This document shows positions 27,953 through 36,423 of a DNA stretch of 64,000 nt, piece after piece. Below the pieces are notes generated by a model. That model had not been told where the DNA came from. It was given only the letters and a program-made list of their open reading frames with translations, and did not search any database. Within the stretch, counting starts at the first letter, position 1, and each line of letters begins with the position of its first letter. The stretch lies in assembly GCF_030209435.1 (NCBI RefSeq), contig NZ_JARVRX010000010.1:124001-188000 (forward strand). The letters are read 5' to 3'. This DNA is from Mycolicibacterium sp. lyk4-40-TYG-92. GTDB lineage: Bacteria > Actinomycetota > Actinomycetes > Mycobacteriales > Mycobacteriaceae. The position numbers were made by a program, and so were the translations under genes.

Positions 27953-29797
27953 GTGCGCGCTCTGATCCGCGTGACGGCGTTCGTGGTGGTGCTGGCTGTG
28001 CTGGGTGCCTGTGGCGCGGACCGTCCGCCTGCTTCTCCATTTCCTGCTGCGACGGGTCGGGGCTCGTGCGCCGTCGATACCGAACGTGACGTCGGTGCCA
28101 CCATGCGCGACGGCGTCGTGCTGCGCGCCGACGTCTACCGCCCGCGGACCTCTGACCCGGTGCCGGTGCTGCTCATGCGCACGCAGTACGGCAAGTCCGG
28201 GGCGCAGACGTCGCCCGAGCGCTACGAGCCGCCGGACTGGTTCGCCTCCCACTGCTATCTCGTTGTGGTGCAAGATGTTCGGGGCCAGGGGAGTTCCGGC
28301 GGCGTGTTCAGCGAGTTCACCAACGACATGGCCGACGGCTACGACACCGTCGAGTGGGCCGCCGGCCTGCCCGGGGCGAACGGCAAGGTCGCCATGTACG
28401 GCTCGTCGTATGTCGGTGCGACGCAATGGCTTGCAGCGGTGACGGCACCGCCGCACCTGGTGACGATCGCGCCGGCCAATACCGCGTCGGACTATTACGA
28501 TGGCTGGACCTATGAGGGTGGTGAATTCCGGCTGGCGTTCGTGCAGCCGTGGGCCATCGAGTCGATCGCGCTCGGTGCTGCCCAGAACCGCCGGGATGCT
28601 GAGGCGGAGCGGCTGTTGCGGGACGCCGGCGCCGACCCGACGCGATGGCTGAATTTCCGCCCGCAGCAGGACCTTCCGCCGATGCAGCCGCATAATCCGG
28701 CGGTGGCACCGTGGTACTTCGACTGGGTTCGGCACAACGCGCGCGACGCCTTCTGGCAGCAGATCAGCATTCGCGACCGGTATCCATCGGTGCGAATTCC
28801 GGTGCTGCACTTCGAGGGCTGGTACGACGCCTTCCTGGCCGGCGGCGTGGAGAACTTTGCCGGCATGGTGGCCCACGGTGGCAGCGACTTTGCGCGGACG
28901 AATCAGCGTCTGGTGATCGGGCCGTGGGACCACGTCGCATGGGGCCGCCCTGACTCCGAGCCCGCTCCGATGCTCAAAGACATCGGGGCGGTGGGCAACA
29001 GTCCGATCAATGAGCTGATGTTGGCCTGGTTCGACCATTTCCTGAAGGGCGTCGACAACGGTGTGGCGGGCAAGCCGCGGGTCGACTACTTCACCATGGG
29101 CGCCAATACGTGGAAGACGGGAGCGAATTGGCCACTGCCGCAGACGCAGTGGATCAACTACTATCTCTCCGGTGCCGGGGGCATCGCGGATCGCGACGGT
29201 AAGCTGTTGCCGGTGCTGCCGGGACCACAGCCGGCCGACACCTACACCTACGATCCGCTGAATCCGGCTCCGAGCCTGGGTGGGCACTCCTGTTGTGGTG
29301 CCAAGTCCGGTCCGCAAGGACCATATGACCAGACTCCGGTGGAGCAGCGATCCGACGTCTTGGTGTACACCGGCGACCCGGTAACCCATGACACCGAGAT
29401 CACCGGGGCGGCCACCGTCACGCTGTGGGCCCAATCCTCAGCTGTGGATACCGATTTCACGGCCAAGCTGGTGGTGGTCAAGCCCGATGGGACGGCCGTC
29501 AACCTGAACAACGGGATCCTCCGGGCGTCATTCCGGGACTCGCTGTCGGCGCCGACGCCGATCGTCCCCGGTCAGCCGTGCCAGTACCGCATCCAAATCT
29601 GGCCCACCAGTTACCAACTCAGGCCGGGGGACAGGGTGCGGGTCGAGATTTCCAGCAGCGACTATCCACAGTTCGCGCCGAATCCCAACACCGGTGCGCC
29701 ATTCGGGCGGGATGCGGCGACAGTCGTTGCGACGCAGACCATTCTGCATGATCCCGCACATCCGTCGTCGATCACGTTGCCGGTGATCGGGAACTGA
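27953..29797 (+). CDS. CocE/NonD-family serine hydrolase, lipoprotein
   Basis: This 614-residue protein has a lipobox L-G-A-C (Cys 20). An X-Pro dipeptidyl-peptidase/CocE-type alpha/beta hydrolase domain follows. V-V-V-Q-D-V-R-G-Q-G-S-S-G-G precedes the nucleophile elbow Y-G-S-S-Y-V-G-A-T-Q near residue 147, and D-H-V-A-W-G lies in the His/Asp region. The C-terminal jelly-roll domain (about residues 395-614) is typical of the family. It hydrolyses esters or amides; the natural substrate is unknown. It could be cotranscribed with the upstream lipoprotein, but it also has its own promoter candidate. Confidence 0.88.
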   Translation: MRALIRVTAFVVVLAVLGACGADRPPASPFPAATGRGSCAVDTERDVGATMRDGVVLRADVYRPRTSDPVPVLLMRTQYGKSGAQTSPERYEPPDWFASHCYLVVVQDVRGQGSSGGVFSEFTNDMADGYDTVEWAAGLPGANGKVAMYGSSYVGATQWLAAVTAPPHLVTIAPANTASDYYDGWTYEGGEFRLAFVQPWAIESIALGAAQNRRDAEAERLLRDAGADPTRWLNFRPQQDLPPMQPHNPAVAPWYFDWVRHNARDAFWQQISIRDRYPSVRIPVLHFEGWYDAFLAGGVENFAGMVAHGGSDFARTNQRLVIGPWDHVAWGRPDSEPAPMLKDIGAVGNSPINELMLAWFDHFLKGVDNGVAGKPRVDYFTMGANTWKTGANWPLPQTQWINYYLSGAGGIADRDGKLLPVLPGPQPADTYTYDPLNPAPSLGGHSCCGAKSGPQGPYDQTPVEQRSDVLVYTGDPVTHDTEITGAATVTLWAQSSAVDTDFTAKLVVVKPDGTAVNLNNGILRASFRDSLSAPTPIVPGQPCQYRIQIWPTSYQLRPGDRVRVEISSSDYPQFAPNPNTGAPFGRDAATVVATQTILHDPAHPSSITLPVIGN

Positions 29798-29806
29798 GCG
29801 CGGACG

Positions 29807-30106
29807 CTACTTACTGCAATCCAGCGATACCGTGATGGTCCGTCGTACCACGATGGGGACGATCACATCCCGGCCGTGGCCGTTGTCCACTCGAATGAAC
29901 CTGGTCTCCTCTTGTGGGTTACGGACGCTGGTCACCACGCACCGATCGAGCGGCGCGGAACCGACCCGGTCGACGTTCACGTGGAATCCCTCGGCCTCCA
30001 GCTGGCCGATCGTGACGATCGCCGATTCGGCGGCTGCCGGCGCGGCGGGGGCCAGCACGGCGGCGGTGGCGGTGAGAGTTATGAGAGTTATTAGTGCAGT
30101 ACGCAT
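29807..30106 (-). CDS. Small secreted protein of unknown function
   Basis: This 99-residue protein has a classic signal peptide: a hydrophobic stretch to about residue 20 and cleavage near A-P-A-A-A-E. The mature 70 residues hold two Cys (C-V-V-T-S-V-R-N-P-Q and the C-terminal D-C-S-K), which could form one disulfide. A GGAAGGA ribosome binding site precedes the ATG. Similar small two-Cys exported proteins are common in mycobacteria and have no assigned role. Confidence 0.75.
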   Translation of the reverse strand: MRTALITLITLTATAAVLAPAAPAAAESAIVTIGQLEAEGFHVNVDRVGSAPLDRCVVTSVRNPQEETRFIRVDNGHGRDVIVPIVVRRTITVSLDCSK

Positions 30107-30181
30107 CTCAGGGTCCTTCCGGGTCCTATACCCAATGACACGTAGGAGCGCTGGAAAACGTTCGATGGTGTCCTGAAGGGG

Positions 30182-30497
30182 TTATCGATGTGTCGGCTGT
30201 TTTCGTGACATATGCCGATGCTTGGTGTCGCGCGTCAAGAAGTTGGCAGGTTTGGGGGTGCGGTCGCCGAGTGCTCGATGGGGTCGGATGGTGTTGTAGA
30301 TGATGCGGAAGTGGTGGGCTTCCATGTCGGGGGCGTCGCCGTCGCCGATGTAGCCGCGTCAACGGTGTCGTTGAGGGTGCCGAAGAATCGTTCGATGACG
30401 CCGTTGGTTTGTCGGGATTTGATCCGGGTTCGCACGTGCCGCAGCAGCGGGTCGTCGTGGCTGGTGAACAGTGCCTGGAAGTCCTTGTCGAGCTGGC
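30182..30497 (-). pseudogene. Transposase C-terminal remnant (integrase-core, IS3/IS481-like), frameshifted
   Basis: On the minus strand one frame reads D-K-D-F-Q-A-L-F-T-S-H-D-D-P-L-L-R-H-V and then T-N-G-V-I-E-R-F-F-G-T-L. Near 30355 the homology shifts frame and continues R-G-Y-I-G-D-G-D-A-P-D-M-E, F-R-I-I-Y-N-T-I-R-P-H-R-A-L-G-D-R-T-P-K to a TAA at 30182. This is the last third of a DDE integrase-core transposase broken by a small indel. The catalytic N-terminal part and terminal repeats are absent. Confidence 0.8.
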
Positions 30498-30575
30498 TGG
30501 GATTCTGATTTATCCACAGAGCGCGATTCATCCACAATCTGTGCCTGCCAGAAAGTTTGAAGCAGTAGATTGGCG

Positions 30576-30581
30576 TAGAAT
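30576..30581 (+). promoter_or_regulatory. Candidate -10 hexamer of the DUF222/HNH gene
   Basis: TAGAAT fits TANNNT. The predicted start at 30588-30589 coincides with the ATG, giving a leaderless mRNA. It abuts the SOS-type box, so LexA would cover the start point. Confidence 0.5.
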
Positions 30582-30596
30582 CGCACATATGTTCGA
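30581..30596. promoter_or_regulatory. SOS-box-like LexA site over the DUF222/HNH start codon
   Basis: TCGCACATATGTTCGA matches TCGAAC-N4-GTTCGA at 11 of 12 fixed positions (A to C at position 4). The start ATG lies within it. Several 13E12-repeat (DUF222) genes of M. tuberculosis are known LexA targets. Confidence 0.65.
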
Positions 30597-32460
30597 ACAT
30601 GAGGGTATTGGGGTCGGTGGGAAGCTGATCCACGATGCCTCCGTGGTCGACGCCATTAGGCATGGTGCCCGGGTGGAGGCGCGGGCGGCGTACATCCGCT
30701 TCAGTGCGATCGCCGACTTGGTGATGTTGCGTGTTGATGACCAGGGTGAGCGGCAGTGGTGGGCTTGTGATGGCTGGGACGCCGCAGTCGCTGAGGTCGG
30801 AGCGGCGCTGGGGATCGGGAAGCGTGAAGCGTCGGGGCAGTTGTCGATCGCGGTTGCGCTGCGGTTCCGGCTTCCGCGGGTGGCGGCGGTGTTCGCCGAT
30901 GGTGGGGTGTCGGCGCGGACGGTGGGCACGATCTGCTGGCGTACTCGTCTGGTGGAGGACACCAACACCCTGGCCGTGATCGATGTCGCGCTGGCGGGGG
31001 CACTGTCGGAGTGGGCGGGGTTGTCGCGCAAGAAGATTGAGCGCAAGATCGACGGCTGGGTGCACAAGTTCGACCCGGCCGCGGTGTTGAAAGTGCGCTC
31101 GGCGGCCCGTCGTCGTGGGGTGGGTGTGGGCAAGCCTGATGACGAGACGGGTGTGGCGTCGATTTGGGGTGCGTTGCTGGCTACTGATGCGGAGTTGTTG
31201 GATCGGGTGTTGACCGAGATGGCTCGTCAGGTGTGCGAGAGCGATCCGCGTACTTTCGGGCAGCGCCGCGCGGATGCGTTGGGGGTGTTGGCGGCCCGCG
31301 GCGACCGGCTGGTCTGTCAGTGCGGTGCCCCGGATTGCCCGGCGGCGGGGCCGGATGTGCGGGCGGCGGCGGTGGTGATTCATGTGCTGACCGATGGCCT
31401 GCCGGTTCCGGTCGCTGATCCACTGCTGAGCGGGGATCCGGCTGGGCCGCTGGTGCCTGAGCCTGAGCCAGTGATCGAGCCGGTGTTCACGCCCCCATCT
31501 GAGCCGGCAGCCGAGCTGGCGGACGACATGGCACCGATGCCCAGCCCCGCACCAGCAGCCGATTCGCGGCCTGCCGAGACACCGGCTCCTGCTGCGGCCG
31601 ACGCGGCCGGCGACGTCGAGCCTGCTCCGGCGGCTGACGCGGCGCCCAGCCCCGTTCCCGTCCCGTCTTCGGCTCAGCCCCCGGCGCCGGTGCGTACCCC
31701 GGTGGGTTATGTCGTCGGTGGCGGGGCGGTCCCGCCGGCGGTGTTGGCGGATTTGGTGGCGCGCGGCGCGACGGTCCGCGCCGTCGCTTCGGCCGCCGAT
31801 TTGGGCGCGGTGGCGCGGTACCGGCCGTCGGCGGTGATGGATGAGTTCGTGCGGATGCGGGCGATGACGTGCATGTTCCCGGGGTGTGATCACCCGGCCA
31901 CCGCCTCTGATATTGACCACACGATTGCGTGGCCGGCCGGGCCGACGCATCCGGGCAATCTGAGCCCGAAGTGCCGCAAACACCATCTGCTGAAAACGTT
32001 TTACGGCGGCCGTGATGGGTGGCGGGACCGTCAAGAGCCCGATGGCACCGTTGTGTGGACCGCGCCGACCGGTCACACCTATATCAGCGTGCCCGGAAGT
32101 CGAATCCTGTTCCCCCGTAAGGTCACCGACACACCGCTGCCGAATCCACCACCGGATTCCGCCGACCTCGACACTGACGCTCCGCCGGCCCCCGGCCGGG
32201 GCCTGATGATGCCCATCCGCCGCCGCACCCGCGCCCAAAACCAGGCCCAGCAGATCGCCTACGAGCGCGCCCTCAACCAAGCCGACATCGACGCTCAAAA
32301 AGGCGCGCAAGAAGCCTTCGACCGCCAACGCAAAGAACGCCAAGAACGCGAAGCCGGCCGCCAGGCCGAAGAACAACAGCAATCGCAGGAGACGACCGAG
32401 CACTCGCCTGCAGACACCGACATCCCACCGCCGCTCGGACTGTCGCGTGAATACTCTTGA
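30589..32460 (+). CDS. DUF222 HNH endonuclease-like protein (13E12 repeat family)
   Basis: This protein of 623 residues has an N-terminal DUF222 helical domain (about residues 20-270) and a Pro/Ala-rich spacer (about 285-365). The C-terminal HNH domain reads C-M-F-P-G-C-D-H-P, D-I-D-H-T-I-A-W and N-L-S-P-K-C-R-K-H-H, a complete zinc-bound H-N-H site. A charged, Gln/Glu-rich coiled tail (about 560-600) follows. Family members occur in many copies in mycobacteria and some are SOS-induced; their biochemical role is not settled. ATG 30589 fits the leaderless promoter; an in-frame GTG at 30541 would extend it by 16 residues. It sits between a transposase scar and the toxin cassette. Confidence 0.88.
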   Translation: MFEHEGIGVGGKLIHDASVVDAIRHGARVEARAAYIRFSAIADLVMLRVDDQGERQWWACDGWDAAVAEVGAALGIGKREASGQLSIAVALRFRLPRVAAVFADGGVSARTVGTICWRTRLVEDTNTLAVIDVALAGALSEWAGLSRKKIERKIDGWVHKFDPAAVLKVRSAARRRGVGVGKPDDETGVASIWGALLATDAELLDRVLTEMARQVCESDPRTFGQRRADALGVLAARGDRLVCQCGAPDCPAAGPDVRAAAVVIHVLTDGLPVPVADPLLSGDPAGPLVPEPEPVIEPVFTPPSEPAAELADDMAPMPSPAPAADSRPAETPAPAAADAAGDVEPAPAADAAPSPVPVPSSAQPPAPVRTPVGYVVGGGAVPPAVLADLVARGATVRAVASAADLGAVARYRPSAVMDEFVRMRAMTCMFPGCDHPATASDIDHTIAWPAGPTHPGNLSPKCRKHHLLKTFYGGRDGWRDRQEPDGTVVWTAPTGHTYISVPGSRILFPRKVTDTPLPNPPPDSADLDTDAPPAPGRGLMMPIRRRTRAQNQAQQIAYERALNQADIDAQKGAQEAFDRQRKERQEREAGRQAEEQQQSQETTEHSPADTDIPPPLGLSREYS

Positions 32461-32489
32461 AATAGCAAGTCTTTCAAGGGTATTCACGC
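32445..32489. terminator. Long hairpin over the DUF222/HNH stop codon
   Basis: An 18-bp stem (32445-32462 with 32472-32489, one G-U pair) encloses a 9-base loop. It contains the TGA of the HNH gene. No U-tract follows, but hairpin-only terminators are common in mycobacteria, and it lies between convergent genes. Confidence 0.55.
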
Positions 32490-32570
32490 ATGCCGATCGC
32501 CAGCCTTGTGTCTGTCGCACGCGATTGCGGGTCGCGCAATAAAACAATCCAGCGTGTCGACTTGCTATTT
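32460..32570. repeat. 12-bp inverted repeat nested with the hairpin
   Basis: AAATAGCAAGTC at 32460-32471, which is the hairpin loop plus three stem bases, recurs inverted and perfect at 32559-32570 (GACTTGCTATTT). A further small hairpin, ATTGCG/CGCAAT, lies between them at 32524-32540. The 113-bp gap is therefore densely structured, with possible pseudoknot pairing. Confidence 0.6.
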
Positions 32571-32573
32571 GAC

Positions 32574-32828
32574 CTACTTGTTTCGCCCGACGACGCCAGC
32601 CAACAATTGGCTGTAGGTCAGGCGGCCCAAGAGTTGGAAACAGGCATCCGCTTCGGTATTCAATTTGACCAAGCCGTTTTTGGCTCCGCGCTCGTACCAA
32701 TACACTTCCCACAAGCCATCGGGGGATTGCTCGACGCACCATGAGTAATCTGCATGGCCGCCGAGTGCCAGTACAGCCGACGGAATTCCGATGGAAGCTA
32801 GTGCCTTTGCAAGTTCGGTAAGATTCAT
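32574..32828 (-). CDS. Candidate immunity protein for the TNT toxin
   Basis: This 84-residue acidic-to-neutral protein has no signal or membrane segment: an N-terminal helix, then S-W-C-V-E-Q-S-P-D-G-L-W-E-V-Y-W-Y-E-R-G and a second helix D-A-C-F-Q-L-L-G-R-L. Its ATG overlaps the toxin stop by 4 bp, the standard coupling of toxin and immunity genes. The D-G-x-W-x-V-Y-x-E-R-G core resembles small immunity proteins found after secreted toxins, including the region after cpnT, but it is roughly half the size I recall for the M. tuberculosis antitoxin IFT. The immunity role is inferred from position. Confidence 0.7.
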   Translation of the reverse strand: MNLTELAKALASIGIPSAVLALGGHADYSWCVEQSPDGLWEVYWYERGAKNGLVKLNTEADACFQLLGRLTYSQLLAGVVGRNK

Positions 32829-35800
32829 AGCGGAACCTCTTTCAGATAGCCGGCATTAAGCAGGTCAACAATTGCATTCGGGAAGTAGTACTGAATGCCT
32901 CCACCGACTTGCCCCATCGCGGGGGCAATCGGGCCCTCCCAAATCGGTAGACGTCGAATAACTTCGTAGCGATGGTAGCCAGCATCGAGGCTGTGCGGCG
33001 GTAGCGCACGCTCAGGGAATGTAGTGCCCAGCGGTGAGCCAAATTGCCCGAATCCAGGACCGAATCTGTCGAAAACGGCGCCTGGTTCCAGCACGGTCGG
33101 CGTCCGGTCTTCGGGCGTACTGAAGCCTTGAGGATGTGCTTGCGGGTCGGGCCACACTAACTCGGGATTCCCGTGGGCATCCCGATTGCCGGTGGGCCAG
33201 AATTCGCGATTCCAGTCGTCTCGCGGAAGCCCGCCTAGTGGGTCGTAACTGTTTGGAACCACAGCCTGCACCTCCGGGTGTGTACTCGCCGCACCTGGTG
33301 ACAGGGCGTCAGTGACTCGACTGGGGTTTGATGCCGCGTCGTCGAGAAGTCCATGGTCTAACAGGTCTGCATGAGGGTGGACAAGCTGGTCTGTGGGGAT
33401 CGTATTGCCGCTGGCATCGTAGTCGCGTGAGTGGCCGTCCGATCGATCGCCGACATCGTCAGAGGCGTGATGGTTCGCCTCCGCCGGAGTGGTGCTGTGG
33501 GTTTCCTGGTTCTCATCGGCAGATCGACGCGTGTGCTCGCTGTGTTGTTCGTCGTGAGCTACTGGTTTTTCCGGTGCGCGCCCAATTGGTTCTCGCCGCA
33601 CCTGCGGATCCGCCCCGGCATGGGCCCTGTCACTGAAGCCCTGTTCGGCATTCGTCCCAGTCGGTTTGACCGGCGGGCTTGGGTTGCGTTCATGCGCCGG
33701 GCCGGCATTGGCTGGCCGTTCGTGTGAACGTTCTGCTGGTGTGCTTTTCGGCGCTGTTGTTTCCCGACTCTGCGGCGTGCCGTCAGGCTTACCTGGCGGT
33801 GTGTGGCCGCCACCGCTCGGGCTATGGCTCGTCGGGCCGTGGGTGGCGGCAGGCCCGTGAAGTCCCGCCCCCATCGCGTTGGCAAGCCCGGACGAGGCTG
33901 TGCCGGAGTCGTGGCGCTCAGCGGGGTTGTTGTCCGGCAAACTTGAGTGCTCCGGCGAGTGATCAGCGGGCTGCCCGTTGCGGTCGTGCGGAGCGTCGGT
34001 TGTGCGCGGTTCGTGCGTGGGCTGATGCTCAGTGGGAGAGTGACTTTCGTTCCGACCGCCGGATTCGGTGGCGTTCGGGCGATGGTCGGCATTCGGAGAG
34101 TGGTCACCAGACTGACGGCCATCGTGGGTGCCGCTATCCGCGCCATGCCCCGCATCGTTGGTCGCGTGTCCTCCGGTGTCGTGTGCCGAGGGATGGTCGT
34201 GCGCAGACGGCGCATCGTGACCGCTTGGCTGCTCGTGTGCGGACGGAGTGCGCCCTTCGTCGGCACCGTTTGGGCGAGTTGATGATTCGGGGGAGTGCTG
34301 GCCTCCGGTCGACGGAGAATCCCCCGACGGTGTGTGGTTTGTGGCCGGCGGCTCGGTCGACCGCGGCCCGTCGGTCGATCGTGGACCGTCGCTCGATCGT
34401 GGACCGTCACCCGACCGCGGGGAGTCTGTGGAATGCGCAGGCCCATTGGACGACGGGTTGGTTGGTCCCTCGTGCTGTCGTGGCCCGGAATCTGCAGGCC
34501 CCGTTGGTCGCTCGGAAGGACCACCACCACCACCGTCGCCCTTGACCGGCGTGTGGTCGGGTCCTGGTGGATCATGGGCGCCGCCGTCGAACCCGCGCGG
34601 GCCGGAAGGCGGGTCGGGAACTGTGGGAACCCTTGGCGCGTCCGGAGATCCGGGCATCGCGCCGGGTTTGAATTCCGGGACTTCGGGCATCTTGGAGCCC
34701 AGGCCGCCTAGATTACCGACATGATCGAGCTCATTGAGTTTGGTTGTCTTTGAACCCAATCCGGTCAGATCACCGAGCTTGCTGAGTTTCCCCTCATCAA
34801 GCAAGCCCTTACCGAACTTCGCGGCTTTGGCAATAGAGCCGGTCTTCGACGCGGCACCTCCCGGCATGAACAACGAAGCGATGTTGAACCCCGCCTCGCC
34901 GATTCCGCGGCCCGGGTGGTCACCGGTGATCGCGTCGATCGCCAGGAACTGCTTACCCATTTCTTTGAGCGTGCCGGGGATTTTCGACGGGTCTTCGGCG
35001 AGTGCAGTCGCGAGATCGGCCATGCCCTTCCAAGTATCAGGGTCGGCCATGGCCACGACACCCGACACGGTCCCAATGACGCCGTTCACCACGCCGACGG
35101 CGAGATCAATTCGGAAGATGGCGTAGTCGGCGATGGCTCCGCCGACTTCCTCGCCGAGCAAGGAGATCAGGGTCGGTTTGAGCCACTTCTCGAGGCGGTC
35201 CGCCCATTCACTGAGCTTGCCTTTGATGAAGTCGAGAACACTAGTGAGGGCCTTGACTTGTCGCTGAAAGTTGTTCAGCAGGGTCGAGGCATCGCGGGCG
35301 ACCTCCTCCAGGACCTTTTTGCCCTTCCCTGTGAGGAGGTCTTTGAGCGTGTTGAACGATGTCAACCTGTCCAATATGCGGCGGATGCCGTCTTGGGCTT
35401 GTTGCACGCCGGCAGCGAATTCGTCGATCTTTGTCGCGATGGTCGAGCTGTCTTGGACCAATTGGTTAATGGTGCCGTCCAGGGTGTCCAACCCCGACGC
35501 GATGGCGGCGCCCTCAGGAATCTTCTGCGCAGCGATAAGCGTGCGGGCCGGAGCCAGTAGGTTCTGCAGCGCGTTCAATCCAGTGTTGATGTTGTGCCAT
35601 TGCGCGGCAGTGACTTTCATCAGGCCGGAGTCGCCGGTCGGCCAGGCCATCGCAACGCCCAGGGCCGTTCCTATTCCTGAAACCATCAGTAGCGGCTCTA
35701 CCAGGAACCATTTCGGTGGCGGCGGCACCAAGCCCATGTTGGTGTGTACGTCGAGATGCGCGTCGGTCGTGCTGGGTGGTTCGCCTGGTGTGCCGCTGGG

Positions 35801-36097
35801 GCCTGGACCGCCGACCGTCGACGCCTGGTCGGCATGGAGATAGTTGTATCCGGAGACCTGGACCATGAATCCGATGTTCTTGAACGCGGTGGCGGCCTTG
35901 GCCAACGTTGTCGCGAACATCTCGGCCTGCTGCTCGTAATTCAGCCCGAACGCCAGACCGGTCCCATCGATTCCGCAGGCGAGGCCGCTGCTGAAAGCGG
36001 CGCTCAATGCGCCTGACAGTGCGGCCAATTGCTCGCCGACTGACTTGATCATCGCGCCCGCGGTGATCAACGCCTGGGGTTCCACCTCAATTCGCAC
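32825..36097 (-). CDS. CpnT-like secreted protein with C-terminal TNT (NAD+ glycohydrolase) domain
   Basis: This 1090-residue protein probably leaves the cell through a type VII pathway. Residues 1-110 form a WXG100-like helical region and 110-450 a long helical part with hydrophobic stretches near 130-150 and 330-350. Residues 470-900 are a Pro/Ser/Thr/His/Asp-rich disordered linker with D-G-P-R-S-type repeats. The last 110 residues match the tuberculosis necrotizing toxin fold: F-D-R-F-G, R-A-L-P-P, Y-H-R-Y-E-V and G-P-I-A-P-A-M-G-Q-V-G-G-G-I-Q-Y. The last motif holds the Gln (about residue 1069) equivalent to the catalytic Gln of CpnT. The GTG start is weakly supported. It follows two WXG100 genes and precedes a candidate immunity gene. 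Confidence 0.88.
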   Translation of the reverse strand: MRIEVEPQALITAGAMIKSVGEQLAALSGALSAAFSSGLACGIDGTGLAFGLNYEQQAEMFATTLAKAATAFKNIGFMVQVSGYNYLHADQASTVGGPGPSGTPGEPPSTTDAHLDVHTNMGLVPPPPKWFLVEPLLMVSGIGTALGVAMAWPTGDSGLMKVTAAQWHNINTGLNALQNLLAPARTLIAAQKIPEGAAIASGLDTLDGTINQLVQDSSTIATKIDEFAAGVQQAQDGIRRILDRLTSFNTLKDLLTGKGKKVLEEVARDASTLLNNFQRQVKALTSVLDFIKGKLSEWADRLEKWLKPTLISLLGEEVGGAIADYAIFRIDLAVGVVNGVIGTVSGVVAMADPDTWKGMADLATALAEDPSKIPGTLKEMGKQFLAIDAITGDHPGRGIGEAGFNIASLFMPGGAASKTGSIAKAAKFGKGLLDEGKLSKLGDLTGLGSKTTKLNELDHVGNLGGLGSKMPEVPEFKPGAMPGSPDAPRVPTVPDPPSGPRGFDGGAHDPPGPDHTPVKGDGGGGGPSERPTGPADSGPRQHEGPTNPSSNGPAHSTDSPRSGDGPRSSDGPRSTDGPRSTEPPATNHTPSGDSPSTGGQHSPESSTRPNGADEGRTPSAHEQPSGHDAPSAHDHPSAHDTGGHATNDAGHGADSGTHDGRQSGDHSPNADHRPNATESGGRNESHSPTEHQPTHEPRTTDAPHDRNGQPADHSPEHSSLPDNNPAERHDSGTASSGLANAMGAGLHGPAATHGPTSHSPSGGGHTPPGKPDGTPQSRETTAPKSTPAERSHERPANAGPAHERNPSPPVKPTGTNAEQGFSDRAHAGADPQVRREPIGRAPEKPVAHDEQHSEHTRRSADENQETHSTTPAEANHHASDDVGDRSDGHSRDYDASGNTIPTDQLVHPHADLLDHGLLDDAASNPSRVTDALSPGAASTHPEVQAVVPNSYDPLGGLPRDDWNREFWPTGNRDAHGNPELVWPDPQAHPQGFSTPEDRTPTVLEPGAVFDRFGPGFGQFGSPLGTTFPERALPPHSLDAGYHRYEVIRRLPIWEGPIAPAMGQVGGGIQYYFPNAIVDLLNAGYLKEVPL

Positions 36098-36133
36098 GAC
36101 GGCCTCGGTGGCTGCGCCGGGCGCGGCGGCCGG

Positions 36134-36421
36134 CTATGTGCCGCCCCACATCTGACCGTTGTTCTTGACCGCATCGGAGTAGTTCTTCTGCGCTGCCGTC
36201 AGGACCTTCTTCAGAGCCTGAAGTGACTGATCCATTTGTTCGGCACCGGTCTTCCACTGCTGCTGTGCCTGTGCCTGTGCGTCGGATGCCTCCCCATGCC
36301 ACGACGCGCGCAACGTCGTCATGGTCCGTTCGACCTCTTCCAAGACGCTCTTGACCTTGTTGTGGAACGCTTCTACGTCATCGGCGGCGTGGGTCAACTG
36401 ATCTGGGTCCACCACGAACAT
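36134..36421 (-). CDS. WXG100-family protein (EsxE/EsxF-like)
   Basis: This 95-residue two-helix protein has the turn W-H-G at residues 41-43 and ends M-W-G-G-T. A Y-x-x-x-D/E secretion signal is not present in its tail (Y81 is followed by S-D-A-V). Its gene begins 2 bp after the upstream partner stop and ends 36 bp before the toxin gene. It probably pairs with the larger WXG100 partner, like EsxE with EsxF at the cpnT locus. Confidence 0.88.
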   Translation of the reverse strand: MFVVDPDQLTHAADDVEAFHNKVKSVLEEVERTMTTLRASWHGEASDAQAQAQQQWKTGAEQMDQSLQALKKVLTAAQKNYSDAVKNNGQMWGGT

Positions 36422-36423
36422 GA

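Noticed and set aside
30510..30518. TTATCCACA, a perfect DnaA-box-like sequence upstream of the HNH gene
   Set aside because: It is a single copy beside a pseudogene, with no cluster of boxes, AT-rich unwinding region or dnaA/dnaN nearby.
32445..32570. Integron attC site or retron
   Set aside because: No core sites, integrase, or reverse transcriptase is present, and the arms lack the attC pattern.
33679..34724. Long plus-strand open frames over the toxin gene
   Set aside because: They run antisense to the low-complexity linker and show only its reversed composition; no start or family is supported.
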